DNA of 64,000 bases, from positions 434,001-498,000 of the forward strand of contig CAVQUF010000001.1 in NCBI GenBank assembly GCA_963716865.1. The letters run 5' to 3'. The DNA comes from AC-32 sp963716865 (GTDB lineage Bacteria; Actinomycetota; Thermoleophilia; Gaiellales; Gaiellaceae). A program made the position numbers and the translations under genes. Below, one piece after another: positions 15,795-23,921 of the stretch. Positions within the stretch are counted from its first letter, which is position 1. Every line of letters starts with the position of its first letter. The notes beneath the pieces are model-generated. The model searched no databases. It saw only the letters and a list, made by a program, of their open reading frames with translations, and was not told the origin of the DNA.

Positions 15795-16330
15795 GCGCCG
15801 AGGCGACCGATGCCCAGCTCGTCGACCGCTGCCGCGGCGGCGACGAGGAGGCGTGGCGCGCCCTCGTCGAGCGCTTCTCCCGCTACGTCTACGCGATCAG
15901 CCTGCAGGCGTTCCACCTCCCCGAGCACGACGCCGAGGACGTGTTCCAGGAGGTGTTCGCGCGCGTCTACGAGCATTTGCCCGAGCTGCGCCGGGACGAC
16001 GCCGTCCGCCCGTGGATCGGCCAGCTCACGCGGCGGCTCTGTATCGACAAGCTCCGCTCGAGCTCCCGCGAGCAGCCCGAGGGCGACGAGGAGGCGCTGG
16101 CCGGGACGGCGGCCGACGACACGCTGGCCGAGCTCGAGACCGCCTTCGACGTGCACGAGGCACTGGCCGAGCTGCCGGGGCACTGCCGGGAGATCCTCGA
16201 CCGCTTCTTCGCCAAGGACGAAAGCTACCGCTCGATCGGCGAGGCGCTCGAGCTCCCGGCCGGCACGATCGCGAGCCGCATCTCACGGTGCCTGGGCAAA
16301 CTCAGGGACACGTACCAGGTGGGTGATTGA
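15740..16330 (+). CDS. ECF-type RNA polymerase sigma factor
   Basis: About 196 aa from ATG 15740. Region 2 is AQLVDRCRGGDEEAWRALVE through HDAEDVFQEVFARVYEHLPE. Region 4 is ALAELPGHCREILDRFFAKD with the HTH SYRSIGEALELPAGTIASRI. The ATG lies 55 nt inside the upstream cNMP gene in another frame; a later near-cognate CTG at 15791, overlapping that gene's stop, is a less orthodox alternative. No anti-sigma factor with a membrane segment follows. Confidence 0.85.
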   Translation: METARDDGETLARGPATLSAEATDAQLVDRCRGGDEEAWRALVERFSRYVYAISLQAFHLPEHDAEDVFQEVFARVYEHLPELRRDDAVRPWIGQLTRRLCIDKLRSSSREQPEGDEEALAGTAADDTLAELETAFDVHEALAELPGHCREILDRFFAKDESYRSIGEALELPAGTIASRISRCLGKLRDTYQVGD

Positions 16331-16402
16331 CGTCCGTCGCCTCGACCGGTCATTCGAGGGAAGAAACCCGCCGCCCGGTACGTCCAGTGAGCAGGTGACG
16401 TG

Positions 16403-16654
16403 ATGAGTGCCTACGACATCGAGCGCCTGGCCCGTCTGATCGGGATGCTTCCGCCCGCACCCGAAGCCTGGCTGCGCGCGGCGCAGGAGCTGCCGCAAGC
16501 CCGCCGCGAGCTCGACGGGATCGTCGCCCGCGCCGAAGCCGACGCCGAGTACCGGCAGGCACTCATCGCGGACCTCGAGAGCGCGCTGCGCGCCCAGGGC
16601 GTGGAGCCGACCTCGCCTCTGCTCGGCGAGCTCCGCCGCCGCGTCGCCGACTAG
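16403..16654 (+). CDS. Small hypothetical protein downstream of the sigma factor
   Basis: 83 aa, soluble and helical (DIERLARLIGMLPPAPEAWL, then an Ala/Glu/Arg-rich helix). No zinc-binding HxxxCxxC motif is present, so it is not a recognisable ZAS anti-sigma factor. It lies 72 bp behind the sigma gene on the same strand and could be a partner. Family unknown. Confidence 0.65.
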   Translation: MSAYDIERLARLIGMLPPAPEAWLRAAQELPQARRELDGIVARAEADAEYRQALIADLESALRAQGVEPTSPLLGELRRRVAD

Positions 16655-16669
16655 GCGCACGCCAGGCCG

Positions 16670-16675
16670 TACGAT
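16670..16675 (+). promoter_or_regulatory. -10 element TACGAT, leaderless start
   Basis: TACGAT, 8 nt, then ATG 16684. Confidence 0.55.
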
Positions 16676-16683
16676 TTCCGGCA

Positions 16684-17526
16684 ATGGCGACGCAGGAGCC
16701 CGCTAACGACGCCGGCGAGAGCCTGCCCGCCTGGAGCCTGCCGGCCGACGCGGGCGCGCGGATCTCGATCGGCGTCGACTGGCCGGAGCGGGTCACGCGG
16801 GAGTGGGCCTGGGGAGACTCCACGGGCGAGGGCATGCGCGTCTGCATCCTCGACAGCGGCGTCGAGGCCGGGCACCCGAAGGTCGGTGGGCTCGACGGGA
16901 CGATCGCGGTCCGGGTGCAGGACGGCGAGACCAGCATCGACGAGGACGCGGAGGGCGACCTCTGCGGCCACGGCACCGCCTGCGCCGGGATCGTGCGCTC
17001 TCTCGCGCCGGGCTGCAGTCTCCACAGCGTCCGCGTGCTCGGCGCCGGGTTCAAGGGCAGCGGGCTCGCCCTCCTCGGCGGCCTGCGCTGGGCGGTCGAC
17101 CAGGGATTCGACGTGATCAACATGAGCCTCTCGACCACGAAGCGCCAGTTCGCGGCGCTGCTCCACGAGCTGGCCGACAGCGCCTACTTCCGCCGCACGC
17201 TGATCGTCGCGTCGGCGCACAACATGCCGGTCGAGAGCTATCCGTGGCGCTTCTCCTCGGTGATCTCCGTCGGGAGCCACGAGGAGCCCGACCCGCTCAC
17301 GTTCTACTACAACCCGAACCCGCCGGTCGAGTTCTTCGCGCGCGGGGTCGGCGTCGAGATCGCATGGCTCGGCGGCGGCACGATCCGCTCGAGCGGCAAC
17401 AGCTTCGCGACGCCGCACATGACCGGGATCTGCGCGTTGATCCTCGCCAAGCATCCGGAGCTGACACCCTTCCAGCTCAAGAGCGTGCTCTACCTGACCG
17501 CGAACAACGTCGGCGGCGGCGCATGA
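16684..17526 (+). CDS. Subtilisin-like serine protease (S8), apparently cytoplasmic
   Basis: 280 aa. The catalytic triad is visible: Asp in CILDSGVEAGHP (about residue 57), His in CGHGTACAG (about 99) and Ser in GNSFATPHMTG (about 242). The oxyanion Asn is likely the N of VASAHN. There is no signal peptide and no pro-domain. The N-terminus is short and hydrophilic, so the enzyme probably works inside the cell or leaves by another route. Leaderless ATG. A GAF-domain gene follows after 28 bp. Confidence 0.9.
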   Translation: MATQEPANDAGESLPAWSLPADAGARISIGVDWPERVTREWAWGDSTGEGMRVCILDSGVEAGHPKVGGLDGTIAVRVQDGETSIDEDAEGDLCGHGTACAGIVRSLAPGCSLHSVRVLGAGFKGSGLALLGGLRWAVDQGFDVINMSLSTTKRQFAALLHELADSAYFRRTLIVASAHNMPVESYPWRFSSVISVGSHEEPDPLTFYYNPNPPVEFFARGVGVEIAWLGGGTIRSSGNSFATPHMTGICALILAKHPELTPFQLKSVLYLTANNVGGGA

Positions 17527-17554
17527 GACGACGCGCCCGCAACAAGGTCGGCCC

Positions 17555-18223
17555 ATGAACGAGGATCATCTCCGCGCGGCGGTCGCCTCCGGGGCGCTCG
17601 GCTCCGAGGAGCGATACCGCGCGCTGCTCCAGGCAACCGTGGAGGTGGCCCGGGCGATCTTCGGTGCGCGCGCCTCGTCCGTCTTCCTCCACGACGAGGA
17701 GACGGACGAGCTCGTCTTCGAGGCGGTCGCCGGGGAGGGGGCGGAGGAGCTCGTCGGCCGCCGCTTCCCCTCCAGCACCGGGGTCGCCGGCTGGGTGCTC
17801 GTGACGCGCCAGCCGCTCGTGATCGACGAGCTCGAGAGCGACCCGCGCTTCGCGCGCGAGGCGGCGGAGTCGACCGGCTTCGTCCCGAAGGGCCTGATGG
17901 CCGTCCCGCTCCTGCACGAGGAGCGCGTGCTGGGCGTGCTCGAAGTGCTCGACCGCCCGCAGCGGGAGGCGTTCTCGCTGGAGGAGATGGCGCTCCTGGG
18001 CCTGTTCGCGAACCAGGCCGCGATCGCGCTCGACCTCCTCCAGGGCGCACGTGGCGCAAGAGCCGTGCTGGAGGACGAGGGCGGCGAGGGTGCGGCGCTG
18101 GCCCGGTTCTGGGCCAGCCTTCAGGATGCCTCACCCGAGCGCCGCGCCGCCGCGCAGCGTCTGCTCGAGGCGGTCGAGACGCTGCTGCCCCCCGCGACCG
18201 GCTTCGAGGACGAGGGCCTCTAG
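17555..18223 (+). CDS. GAF-domain protein
   Basis: 222 aa. One GAF domain spans about residues 15-165: RASSVFLHDEETDELVFEAV, GVAGWVLVTRQPLVIDELES, GFVPKGLMAVPLLHEERVLG and EEMALLGLFANQAAIALDLL. The ligand is unknown. The C-terminal 50 residues are helical without an output domain. It follows the subtilase on the same strand and could regulate it (inference). Confidence 0.88.
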   Translation: MNEDHLRAAVASGALGSEERYRALLQATVEVARAIFGARASSVFLHDEETDELVFEAVAGEGAEELVGRRFPSSTGVAGWVLVTRQPLVIDELESDPRFAREAAESTGFVPKGLMAVPLLHEERVLGVLEVLDRPQREAFSLEEMALLGLFANQAAIALDLLQGARGARAVLEDEGGEGAALARFWASLQDASPERRAAAQRLLEAVETLLPPATGFEDEGL

Positions 18224-18230
18224 ATACGCC

Positions 18231-18252
18231 GAGGGAGCCTTTCGGCTCCCTC
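18231..18252. terminator. Bidirectional stem-loop terminator
   Basis: GAGGGAGCC (18231-18239) and GGCTCCCTC (18244-18252) form a perfect 9-bp stem with a TTTC loop between the convergent GAF and repeat-protein genes. Confidence 0.7.
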
Positions 18253-18287
18253 GAGGCGAGACCTGCTAGCGAGGTCGTGCGGTCCGC

Positions 18288-18554
18288 TTACGGCTTCGCC
18301 TGTGGCTTGAACTGGTGAGCCTCGACGTCGTCGCCGTCGTCGTCCTTGCCCTTGGCCTGGCCCTTGGCCTGGCCCTTGAACGCGTGGCCCTCGACGTCGT
18401 CGTCGTCGTGGCCGATCGTCTGCCCGATGGTCTGGCCGATCGTCTGGCCGGGCTCGCCGATGTTCTGGCCGATGTTCTGGCCGATGTTCTGGCCCTTCGT
18501 CTGATGGGCCTCGACATCCTCGTCGGGCTCCAGATGCTTGTCCTTCTCCTCCAC
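18288..18554 (-). CDS. Low-complexity repeat protein with GQ(N/T)I repeats
   Basis: 88 aa from GTG 18554, chosen because AAGGAGG lies 8 nt upstream; the in-frame GTG at 18578 lies upstream of that SD. It is built from three near-identical modules. Each has an acidic D(D/E)DVE(A/G)H xxxK anchor followed by a tetrapeptide ladder: GQNI three times, GQTI three times, then GQAK twice. No membrane segment or known domain. The ladder suggests beta-strand stacking, phase separation or a precursor peptide, but no function can be assigned. Confidence 0.75.
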   Translation of the reverse strand: MEEKDKHLEPDEDVEAHQTKGQNIGQNIGQNIGEPGQTIGQTIGQTIGHDDDDVEGHAFKGQAKGQAKGKDDDGDDVEAHQFKPQAKP

Positions 18555-18661
18555 GGGTCGTGCCTCCTTTCGAATCACAGAACTCGAACACTAGACGCGT
18601 TTCGCACTCGGGATCTTCCCTCTCTTGCCGCAGCGGCGCAATCTAGGCCATTCTCCGCCGG

Positions 18662-20314
18662 ATGCGGGAGCTACGAGAACGCCTGGGCGAGTCCCTCACG
18701 GCGATGCGGGAGGTCTTCCGCAACCGCTCGCTCCGCCGGCTCCAGCTCGCGTGGGCCGGCTCCATCCTGGGCAGCTGGGCCTACAGCGTCGCCCTCGTCG
18801 TCTACGCGTACGACGTCGGCGGCGCAGGCGCGGTCGGGCTCATGGGGCTCGTCCGCTGGGGGCCCGCCGCGATCGCGTCCCCGTTCGCCGCGACGCTCGG
18901 CGACCGCTATCGCCGCGTTCGCGTGATGATCGGCGCAGACCTCGTGCGCGCCGCGGCCCTCGCTGGGATGACCGCGTGCGTCCTGCTGGACGGGCCAGCG
19001 GTCCTCGTCTACCTGCTCGCCGCGGCCGTCGCCGTCTTCTCGACCGCGTTCCAGCCCGCGCAGGCGGCGCTCCTGCCGGTCCTCGCGCGCACCCCCGAGG
19101 AGCTGACGGCCGCCAACGTGAGCTCGAGCACGCTCGAGGCGCTGGGCTTCTGCGCCGGCCCCGCGCTCGGTGGACTGCTTCTCGCCGTCTCGAACACGTG
19201 GGTCGTCTTCGTGGTCACCGGCCTGCTCTTCCTCTGGTCGGCGGCCCAGCTGACCGGGCTGCTGGCGATCGACGAGGCGCCGCGCGAGCAGGAGGAGCGG
19301 CGCGGGCTCATCCGTGAGACCGCCGATGGCGCCCGTGCGATCGCGGGAGACCGGCGACTCCAGCTGGTGATCGGGCTCTTCTCGGCGCAGACACTCGTGA
19401 ACGGGGCGCTGAACGTCCTGATCGCGGTCTGCGCGCTCGAGCTGCTCGATCTCGGCCCGGGGGGAGTCGGCTACCTGAACTCGGCGATGGGCGTCGGAGG
19501 GCTGCTCGGCGCGTTCGTCTCGCTAACGCTCGTGACGAGGCGGCGCCTCGCCCCCGCGTTCGGGCTCGCCGTGGCCGGAGCGGGCGGCCCGCTGCTGTTC
19601 GTCGCGCCGCGCCCCACGACGGCGATCGCCCTCGTCGCGTTCGCGCTGATCGGGCTCTCGAGCATCGTCGAGGACGTCGCAGGCTTCACGATCCTGCAGC
19701 GGACGACGCCCCCGGAGGTGCTCGGCAGGGTCTTCGGGATCCTGCACAGCCTCTTCTTCGCGACGGTCGCCCTCGGGGCCGTCCTCGCGCCGCCGCTGAT
19801 CAACCTGATCGGAGTGCGCTGGGCGCTGGTCGCGGTCGGCTTGCTGCTCCCGATTCTCGCCCTCGCGGCGCGCATCCCCCTCGCGACGCTCGAGGACGAG
19901 GCGGTCGACCGGACGAAGGAGATCGAGCTGCTGCGCTCGATGCCGATCTTCGCGCCGCTGTCGCCGCCCGTGCTCGAAGGCCTCGCGTCCAGGCTCGTCC
20001 CGATTCAGGCACGCGCGGGCGAGACGATCGTGCGCCAGGGAGAGACGGGCGACCGCTTCTATGTCGTCGTCTCCGGCGAGCTCGCCGTGAGCGTGGACGG
20101 ACAGCCGCTGGCGGAACAGGGTCCCGGGGATCACTTCGGCGAGATCGCGCTGCTGCGCGACGTGCCCCGCACGGCGACCGTCTCGGCGCGGACCGACGCG
20201 GAGCTCCTCGCGCTCGAGCGGGACGACTTCGTCTCGGCCGTCACGGGCCACGCGGCCAGCAGCGAGGCCGCGGAGGCCGTCGTGGGCGCACGACTGAGCG
20301 TGTCGCCTGTGTAG
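18662..20314 (+). CDS. MFS transporter fused to a C-terminal cyclic-nucleotide-binding domain
   Basis: 550 aa. Residues 1-405 are a 12-TM MFS_3/enterobactin-exporter-like transporter (GDRYRRVRVMIGADLVRAAA, motif-A-like). Residues 420-545 are a cNMP domain with PGDHFGEIALLRDVPRTATV as its phosphate-binding cassette. The Thr in PRTATV is the residue that favours cGMP in eukaryotic PKG sites; whether that holds here is unknown. The fusion suggests transport gated by a cyclic nucleotide. A near -10 CATTCT lies 7 nt before the ATG. Its TAG stop starts the next promoter. Confidence 0.9.
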   Translation: MRELRERLGESLTAMREVFRNRSLRRLQLAWAGSILGSWAYSVALVVYAYDVGGAGAVGLMGLVRWGPAAIASPFAATLGDRYRRVRVMIGADLVRAAALAGMTACVLLDGPAVLVYLLAAAVAVFSTAFQPAQAALLPVLARTPEELTAANVSSSTLEALGFCAGPALGGLLLAVSNTWVVFVVTGLLFLWSAAQLTGLLAIDEAPREQEERRGLIRETADGARAIAGDRRLQLVIGLFSAQTLVNGALNVLIAVCALELLDLGPGGVGYLNSAMGVGGLLGAFVSLTLVTRRRLAPAFGLAVAGAGGPLLFVAPRPTTAIALVAFALIGLSSIVEDVAGFTILQRTTPPEVLGRVFGILHSLFFATVALGAVLAPPLINLIGVRWALVAVGLLLPILALAARIPLATLEDEAVDRTKEIELLRSMPIFAPLSPPVLEGLASRLVPIQARAGETIVRQGETGDRFYVVVSGELAVSVDGQPLAEQGPGDHFGEIALLRDVPRTATVSARTDAELLALERDDFVSAVTGHAASSEAAEAVVGARLSVSPV

Positions 20315-20317
20315 AGT
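20312..20317 (+). promoter_or_regulatory. -10 element TAGAGT overlapping the MFS stop codon
   Basis: TAGAGT, 7 nt, then GTG 20325. TAG is the stop of the MFS-cNMP gene. Confidence 0.65.
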
Positions 20318-20324
20318 CCGCCGC

Positions 20325-20747
20325 GTGCCTCCGCCATCCGTCGCGCTGCTGCAGAAGATCCCGCTCTTCTCGGGCCTGGAGCCCCGCGAGCTCGAGCGCC
20401 TGAGCACGTCGTTCAAGGAGCGGACGTTCGAGCCGGGCCAGACGATCGCCGTGGAGGGCGAGGCCGGCGCGGGCTTCTTCTTCATCGAGAGCGGCGAGGC
20501 CGTCGTCAAGGTGGGCGACGCCGAGCGGGGCCGCCTGGGCCCGGGCGACTACTTCGGCGACGTCGCGCTGATCGACATGGGAACCCGGACGGCGTCGGTC
20601 GTCGCCGAGAGCGCGCTGCACTGCTACGGCCTCACGTTCTGGGACTTCCGGCCGCTCGTGGAGAGCGACTCGCGTATTGCCTGGCCGCTGCTGCAGGCAA
20701 TGGCGAAGCGGCTACGGGAGGCCGAAGCCGCCGAGGCCGGCGGCTAG
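20325..20747 (+). CDS. Stand-alone cyclic-nucleotide-binding-domain protein (paralogue)
   Basis: 140 aa. Clearly a paralogue of the 15384-15794 protein: IPLFSGLEPRELERLSTSFK, GAGFFFIESGEAVVKVG, LGPGDYFGDVALIDMGTRTA and the shared ending CYGLTFWDFRPLVESDSRIA. Only the nucleotide-binding domain is present. It lies directly behind the MFS-cNMP fusion but has its own leaderless promoter. Its last 36 bp overlap the convergent glycerate kinase gene. Confidence 0.85.
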   Translation: MPPPSVALLQKIPLFSGLEPRELERLSTSFKERTFEPGQTIAVEGEAGAGFFFIESGEAVVKVGDAERGRLGPGDYFGDVALIDMGTRTASVVAESALHCYGLTFWDFRPLVESDSRIAWPLLQAMAKRLREAEAAEAGG

Positions 20748-21632
20748 GTCCTCCAGATCCTCGCGCGCCCGGGCAGGGTCGCCGCTGAGCGCCTGCGCCT
20801 CGATCCCCGCTTCCACGCGCCCGCCGAACAGGACGCAGCGCACGCCTAGCTCGCGGCAGGTGCGCACCGCCTCGCCCGGAGCCTTGCCTTGGAACGTCGT
20901 CCGGTCCACGGCGCCCTCTCCGGTGACGACCAGGTCGGCGCCCGCGGCGCGCTCTCGAAAGCCAACCGCCTGTAGCACGTGCTCCGCTCCCGGGACGAGC
21001 TCGGCGCCGAGCGAAGCGAGCGCCGCGCCCAGGCCGCCCGCGGCGCCCGTACCGGGCAGGTCCGCGTAGGGTCGCACGGCTTCGAGCCCGCGCAGCCGGC
21101 GCTCGAGCTCCGCGACATCGTCCAGCGACGCGCCCTTCTGCGGGCCGAACAGACGCGGAGCCTCCAGCAGCGTCGCGCGCGTGTCGCAGAGGGCGGTCGT
21201 CGGCGCGGGCAGCTCCCTCAGCGCCTCGAGCAGCCCTTCGCCGCCGTCCATCGTCGCCGTCCCGCCGAGGCAGACGAGCAGCCGCGGGCACGCGCCCGCC
21301 GCTGCGATCAGCTCGCCGAGCCCACGGCTCGAGGCGACGAGAACGTCGAGGCGGGACGGGTCGAGCGGGATCGCGTCCGCGCTCTCGACGACCACCGCGC
21401 CGTCCGCGAGCGCCCAGACCCGCGCCTCGCGCGGGCGGCCGAACGCGTCGTGCACGGGGCAGCTCCGCAGCTGGCGGGCACCGAGCACCTCCGCCGTCCC
21501 TTCGCCGCCGTCCGCGAGCGGCATCTGCCCGGCATCCACGCCGGCCCGGGAGAAGCCGGCCGCGAGCGCCGCGGCCGCCTCGGGGGAGCTGAGGACGCCC
21601 TTGAGGCTAGCCGGGGACGCGAGCGCGCGCAC
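20712..21632 (-). CDS. Glycerate kinase
   Basis: 306 aa, shorter than the 370-380 aa of GlxK/GarK enzymes. The family motifs are present: MPLADGGEGTAEVL (about residue 37), LGGTATMDGGEGLL and TGEGAVDRTTFQGKAPGEAV. It phosphorylates D-glycerate with ATP. GTG start, overlapping the end of the upstream membrane-protein gene by 26 nt, so it is the third gene of the GT4-flippase-glycerate kinase operon. Confidence 0.88.
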   Translation of the reverse strand: MRALASPASLKGVLSSPEAAAALAAGFSRAGVDAGQMPLADGGEGTAEVLGARQLRSCPVHDAFGRPREARVWALADGAVVVESADAIPLDPSRLDVLVASSRGLGELIAAAGACPRLLVCLGGTATMDGGEGLLEALRELPAPTTALCDTRATLLEAPRLFGPQKGASLDDVAELERRLRGLEAVRPYADLPGTGAAGGLGAALASLGAELVPGAEHVLQAVGFRERAAGADLVVTGEGAVDRTTFQGKAPGEAVRTCRELGVRCVLFGGRVEAGIEAQALSGDPARAREDLEDLAAGLGGFGLP

Positions 21633-22695
21633 GGGCGCCTTCGTCGCCGGCAGCGGCCGCAGCGGCAGCGTCCTTTTCCTGCGGCACCTCCGCCTCCGAG
21701 GCGTCCGGCATCTGCCTCAGCATCGCGAGCGAGAGCCCCTCGCGTGCGAGGAAGATCATGCCGACGCCGATCCCCACCGACGCCTCGATCAGCTGCAGCC
21801 CGAAGCCGTAGGCGATCGCCTTGCCGGCCGGAATGCCGTAGTTGCGCAAAGGCAGCGCGATCGCCGCCTGGAGGAGGCCGATGTTGCCGGGCCAGAGGGG
21901 GAACAGCGTCGCCACGTTCATCATCAGCAACACGACCCCCGCCGCCGGCAGCGGCACGTAGATGTGGAAGGCGCGCATGGCGGTGTAGACGGCGAAGAAC
22001 TGGCAGATCCAGCCGCAGCACTGGAAGAAGGCGGCCACCGCAGCAGCGCCAGGCTCGTGCAGCACGCCGAGGCCGTAGCGCCCCATCGTCACCAGCTTGC
22101 GCAGGGGACCGAGCCCCTCGACGCGCACCGACTCGCGGTGGTGCCGGGCGCTCGCGACCGCGAACGCGAACAGGCCGAACCCCACGATGCCGACGACGAC
22201 GAGGCTTGCGACCGCCCAGTGCGGGATCTGCGCGGTCAGCGCCACGTAGATGATCAGCCCGACCGCCGGCACGAGGTCGAAGAGCCGGTGCGCGAAGACC
22301 GTGCCCACGAGCGCAGCCCAGGTGCCGTCCGCCCGCCCTTGCAGCCGGAGCTTCCGCGTCAGCACCGCGACGCGCGCAAGCTCACCGATTCTCCCGGGCA
22401 GGACCGCGTTCGCGAACAGCCCGATGGAGAACGCCGAGAAGACGAGCCGGAAGCGCGGGTGCGGCGGCGGCATCGCCTGCACGATCACCGTCCGCCAGGC
22501 GAACGCCCGTAGCACGACGGAGAGCAGGTTGAGCCCGATCGCCGCGGCGACCCACTGCCAGCGAACCCGGTCGAAGGTGTGCCCCACCTGGGTCCAGTCC
22601 GGCCCGCGCCACCAGACGAGCGCGCCCAGCCCGACCGCCGCGAGGACCACGAGCAAGGGCCTCAGCAGCCGCCACTGCGGAAGCCGGACGTTCAC
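21607..22695 (-). CDS. Lysylphosphatidylglycerol synthase TM region / UPF0104 family membrane protein
   Basis: 362 aa with about eight membrane helices. FSIGLFANAVLPGRIGELAR is the signature loop of this family, and TLFPLWPGNIGLLQAAIALP is the second. Family members flip or transfer lipid-linked groups; this one lacks the aminoacyl-transferase domain. Ala-rich, charged C-terminal tail. Cotranscribed with the upstream glycosyltransferase (ATGA overlap), so a role in exporting a glycolipid is plausible. Confidence 0.88.
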   Translation of the reverse strand: MNVRLPQWRLLRPLLVVLAAVGLGALVWWRGPDWTQVGHTFDRVRWQWVAAAIGLNLLSVVLRAFAWRTVIVQAMPPPHPRFRLVFSAFSIGLFANAVLPGRIGELARVAVLTRKLRLQGRADGTWAALVGTVFAHRLFDLVPAVGLIIYVALTAQIPHWAVASLVVVGIVGFGLFAFAVASARHHRESVRVEGLGPLRKLVTMGRYGLGVLHEPGAAAVAAFFQCCGWICQFFAVYTAMRAFHIYVPLPAAGVVLLMMNVATLFPLWPGNIGLLQAAIALPLRNYGIPAGKAIAYGFGLQLIEASVGIGVGMIFLAREGLSLAMLRQMPDASEAEVPQEKDAAAAAAAGDEGARARARVPG

Positions 22696-23807
22696 ACGAG
22701 CCCCTCGTAGATCGCGGCCAGCCGGCGTGCAATGTCGTCCCAGGAGTAGCGCTCGATCGCAACCCGGCGCGCGGCCTCGCCGAGCCGCTGCCGCCGCGTC
22801 TCGTCCGCGAGCAGCGCCGACGCCGCCTCCGCCACCGCGCCCGGGTCACCCGGCGGGACGAGCACGCCCGTCTCGTCGGTCATGACGTCACGGTACCCCG
22901 TGATGTCGGACGCGATCACGGGGACCGCGCACGCGAACGCGCGGGTCAGCACCATCCCGAAGCTCTCGCCGCCGAGCGAGGGCGCCACGAGCGCCTTCGC
23001 CGCCAGCAGCTCCTCCGTCAGCGCCTCCTGGCTGAGGAAGCCGAGCGCGTCGATGCCGTCGTCCTTTACGCCCGCCCTGGTCAGCGCCAGCCGCACCATG
23101 AGCGGGTCGGCGCCGACGATCCGCAGCCGGGCGCCGGTCCGCTCGCGGATCTCCGGCCAGGCTCGCAGCAACACCGGCATGCCCTTGCGCGGGTCATGTC
23201 TGCCGACGAACACGATCCGGTTCTCGCGCCCGCCCGCGTCGGCCTCGGGTGGGATCAGGACGCCGTTCGGGATCAGCTCGTAGTCGGCCGGGAACCACCG
23301 CACCGCCGACTCGCGCGCCGCCTCCGAGACCGCGATCCGATGGTCGATCCGATCCATCAGGAACCCCCAGGTGGGCTTGCCGAAGGTATTCCAGGCCAGC
23401 TTGCCGGAAGCGTGGAAGGTGCCGACCACCGGGCACTCCGCCCAGCAGAGCGTCGAGACGCAGATCACCGGCGTCATCGGCTCGTGCAGGTGGACGAGAT
23501 CGAAGCGCTCGCGGCGAAGCACGCTCTTGACACGCGGGATCGCCGACGGGCTGATGACGATGTTCGGCAGCGCCCCGTTCGCCGGAACGATCACCGAGCG
23601 CCCGACCGGAATCACGTCGTCCGGCGGGTGCCCGTGCCGGCCGTGCCGAGGGTGAAGCACCCGGGTCAGGCTCCCCGGAGGGTCGTTCCCGATGATCGTG
23701 CGCGTCTCGATCCCGAGTCGCCGCAGCGCCTCGACCTTCAGCTCGACGTGCTCGATCACCGCCCCCCAGTAGGACCAGGAGTAGGGGACGACGATGCCCA
23801 CCTTCAT
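22692..23807 (-). CDS. GT4-family glycosyltransferase, PimA-like
   Basis: 371 aa, GT-B fold. It opens MKVGIVVPYSWSYWGAVIEH, like phosphatidylinositol mannosyltransferases. The C-terminal donor site has IVFVGRHDPRKGMPVLLRA and the E-x7-E region APSLGGESFGMVLTRAFA. It transfers a sugar from a nucleotide- or GDP-sugar to a lipid or glycan acceptor at the cytoplasmic membrane face. First gene of its operon; TAGGCT lies 9 nt before the ATG. Confidence 0.88.
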   Translation of the reverse strand: MKVGIVVPYSWSYWGAVIEHVELKVEALRRLGIETRTIIGNDPPGSLTRVLHPRHGRHGHPPDDVIPVGRSVIVPANGALPNIVISPSAIPRVKSVLRRERFDLVHLHEPMTPVICVSTLCWAECPVVGTFHASGKLAWNTFGKPTWGFLMDRIDHRIAVSEAARESAVRWFPADYELIPNGVLIPPEADAGGRENRIVFVGRHDPRKGMPVLLRAWPEIRERTGARLRIVGADPLMVRLALTRAGVKDDGIDALGFLSQEALTEELLAAKALVAPSLGGESFGMVLTRAFACAVPVIASDITGYRDVMTDETGVLVPPGDPGAVAEAASALLADETRRQRLGEAARRVAIERYSWDDIARRLAAIYEGLV

Positions 23808-23816
23808 CGTCGCGGG

Positions 23817-23822
23817 AGCCTA
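23817..23822 (-). promoter_or_regulatory. -10 element TAGGCT upstream of the GT4 operon
   Basis: Minus strand TAGGCT, 9 nt, then ATG 23807; a leader of at most about 3 nt is implied. Confidence 0.5.
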
Positions 23823-23921
23823 GTGCCTACGGCAAACCGAGAACGGAGTGCAGCCACCGCGCATCCCCCGTTCCAGGGATGCGAGCTTTCCTGACGCGCA
23901 CGCCTTGCCGATTCCGGCGAG

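Noticed and set aside
16403..16654. Anti-sigma factor for the ECF sigma gene
   Set aside because: The 83-aa product lacks a membrane segment and the HxxxCxxC zinc motif, so adjacency alone does not support the call.
18400..18500. Short direct repeats suggestive of a CRISPR-like or VNTR array
   Set aside because: The 12-bp units are contiguous, without spacers, and encode the GQxI tetrapeptide repeats in frame with an SD-preceded gene.
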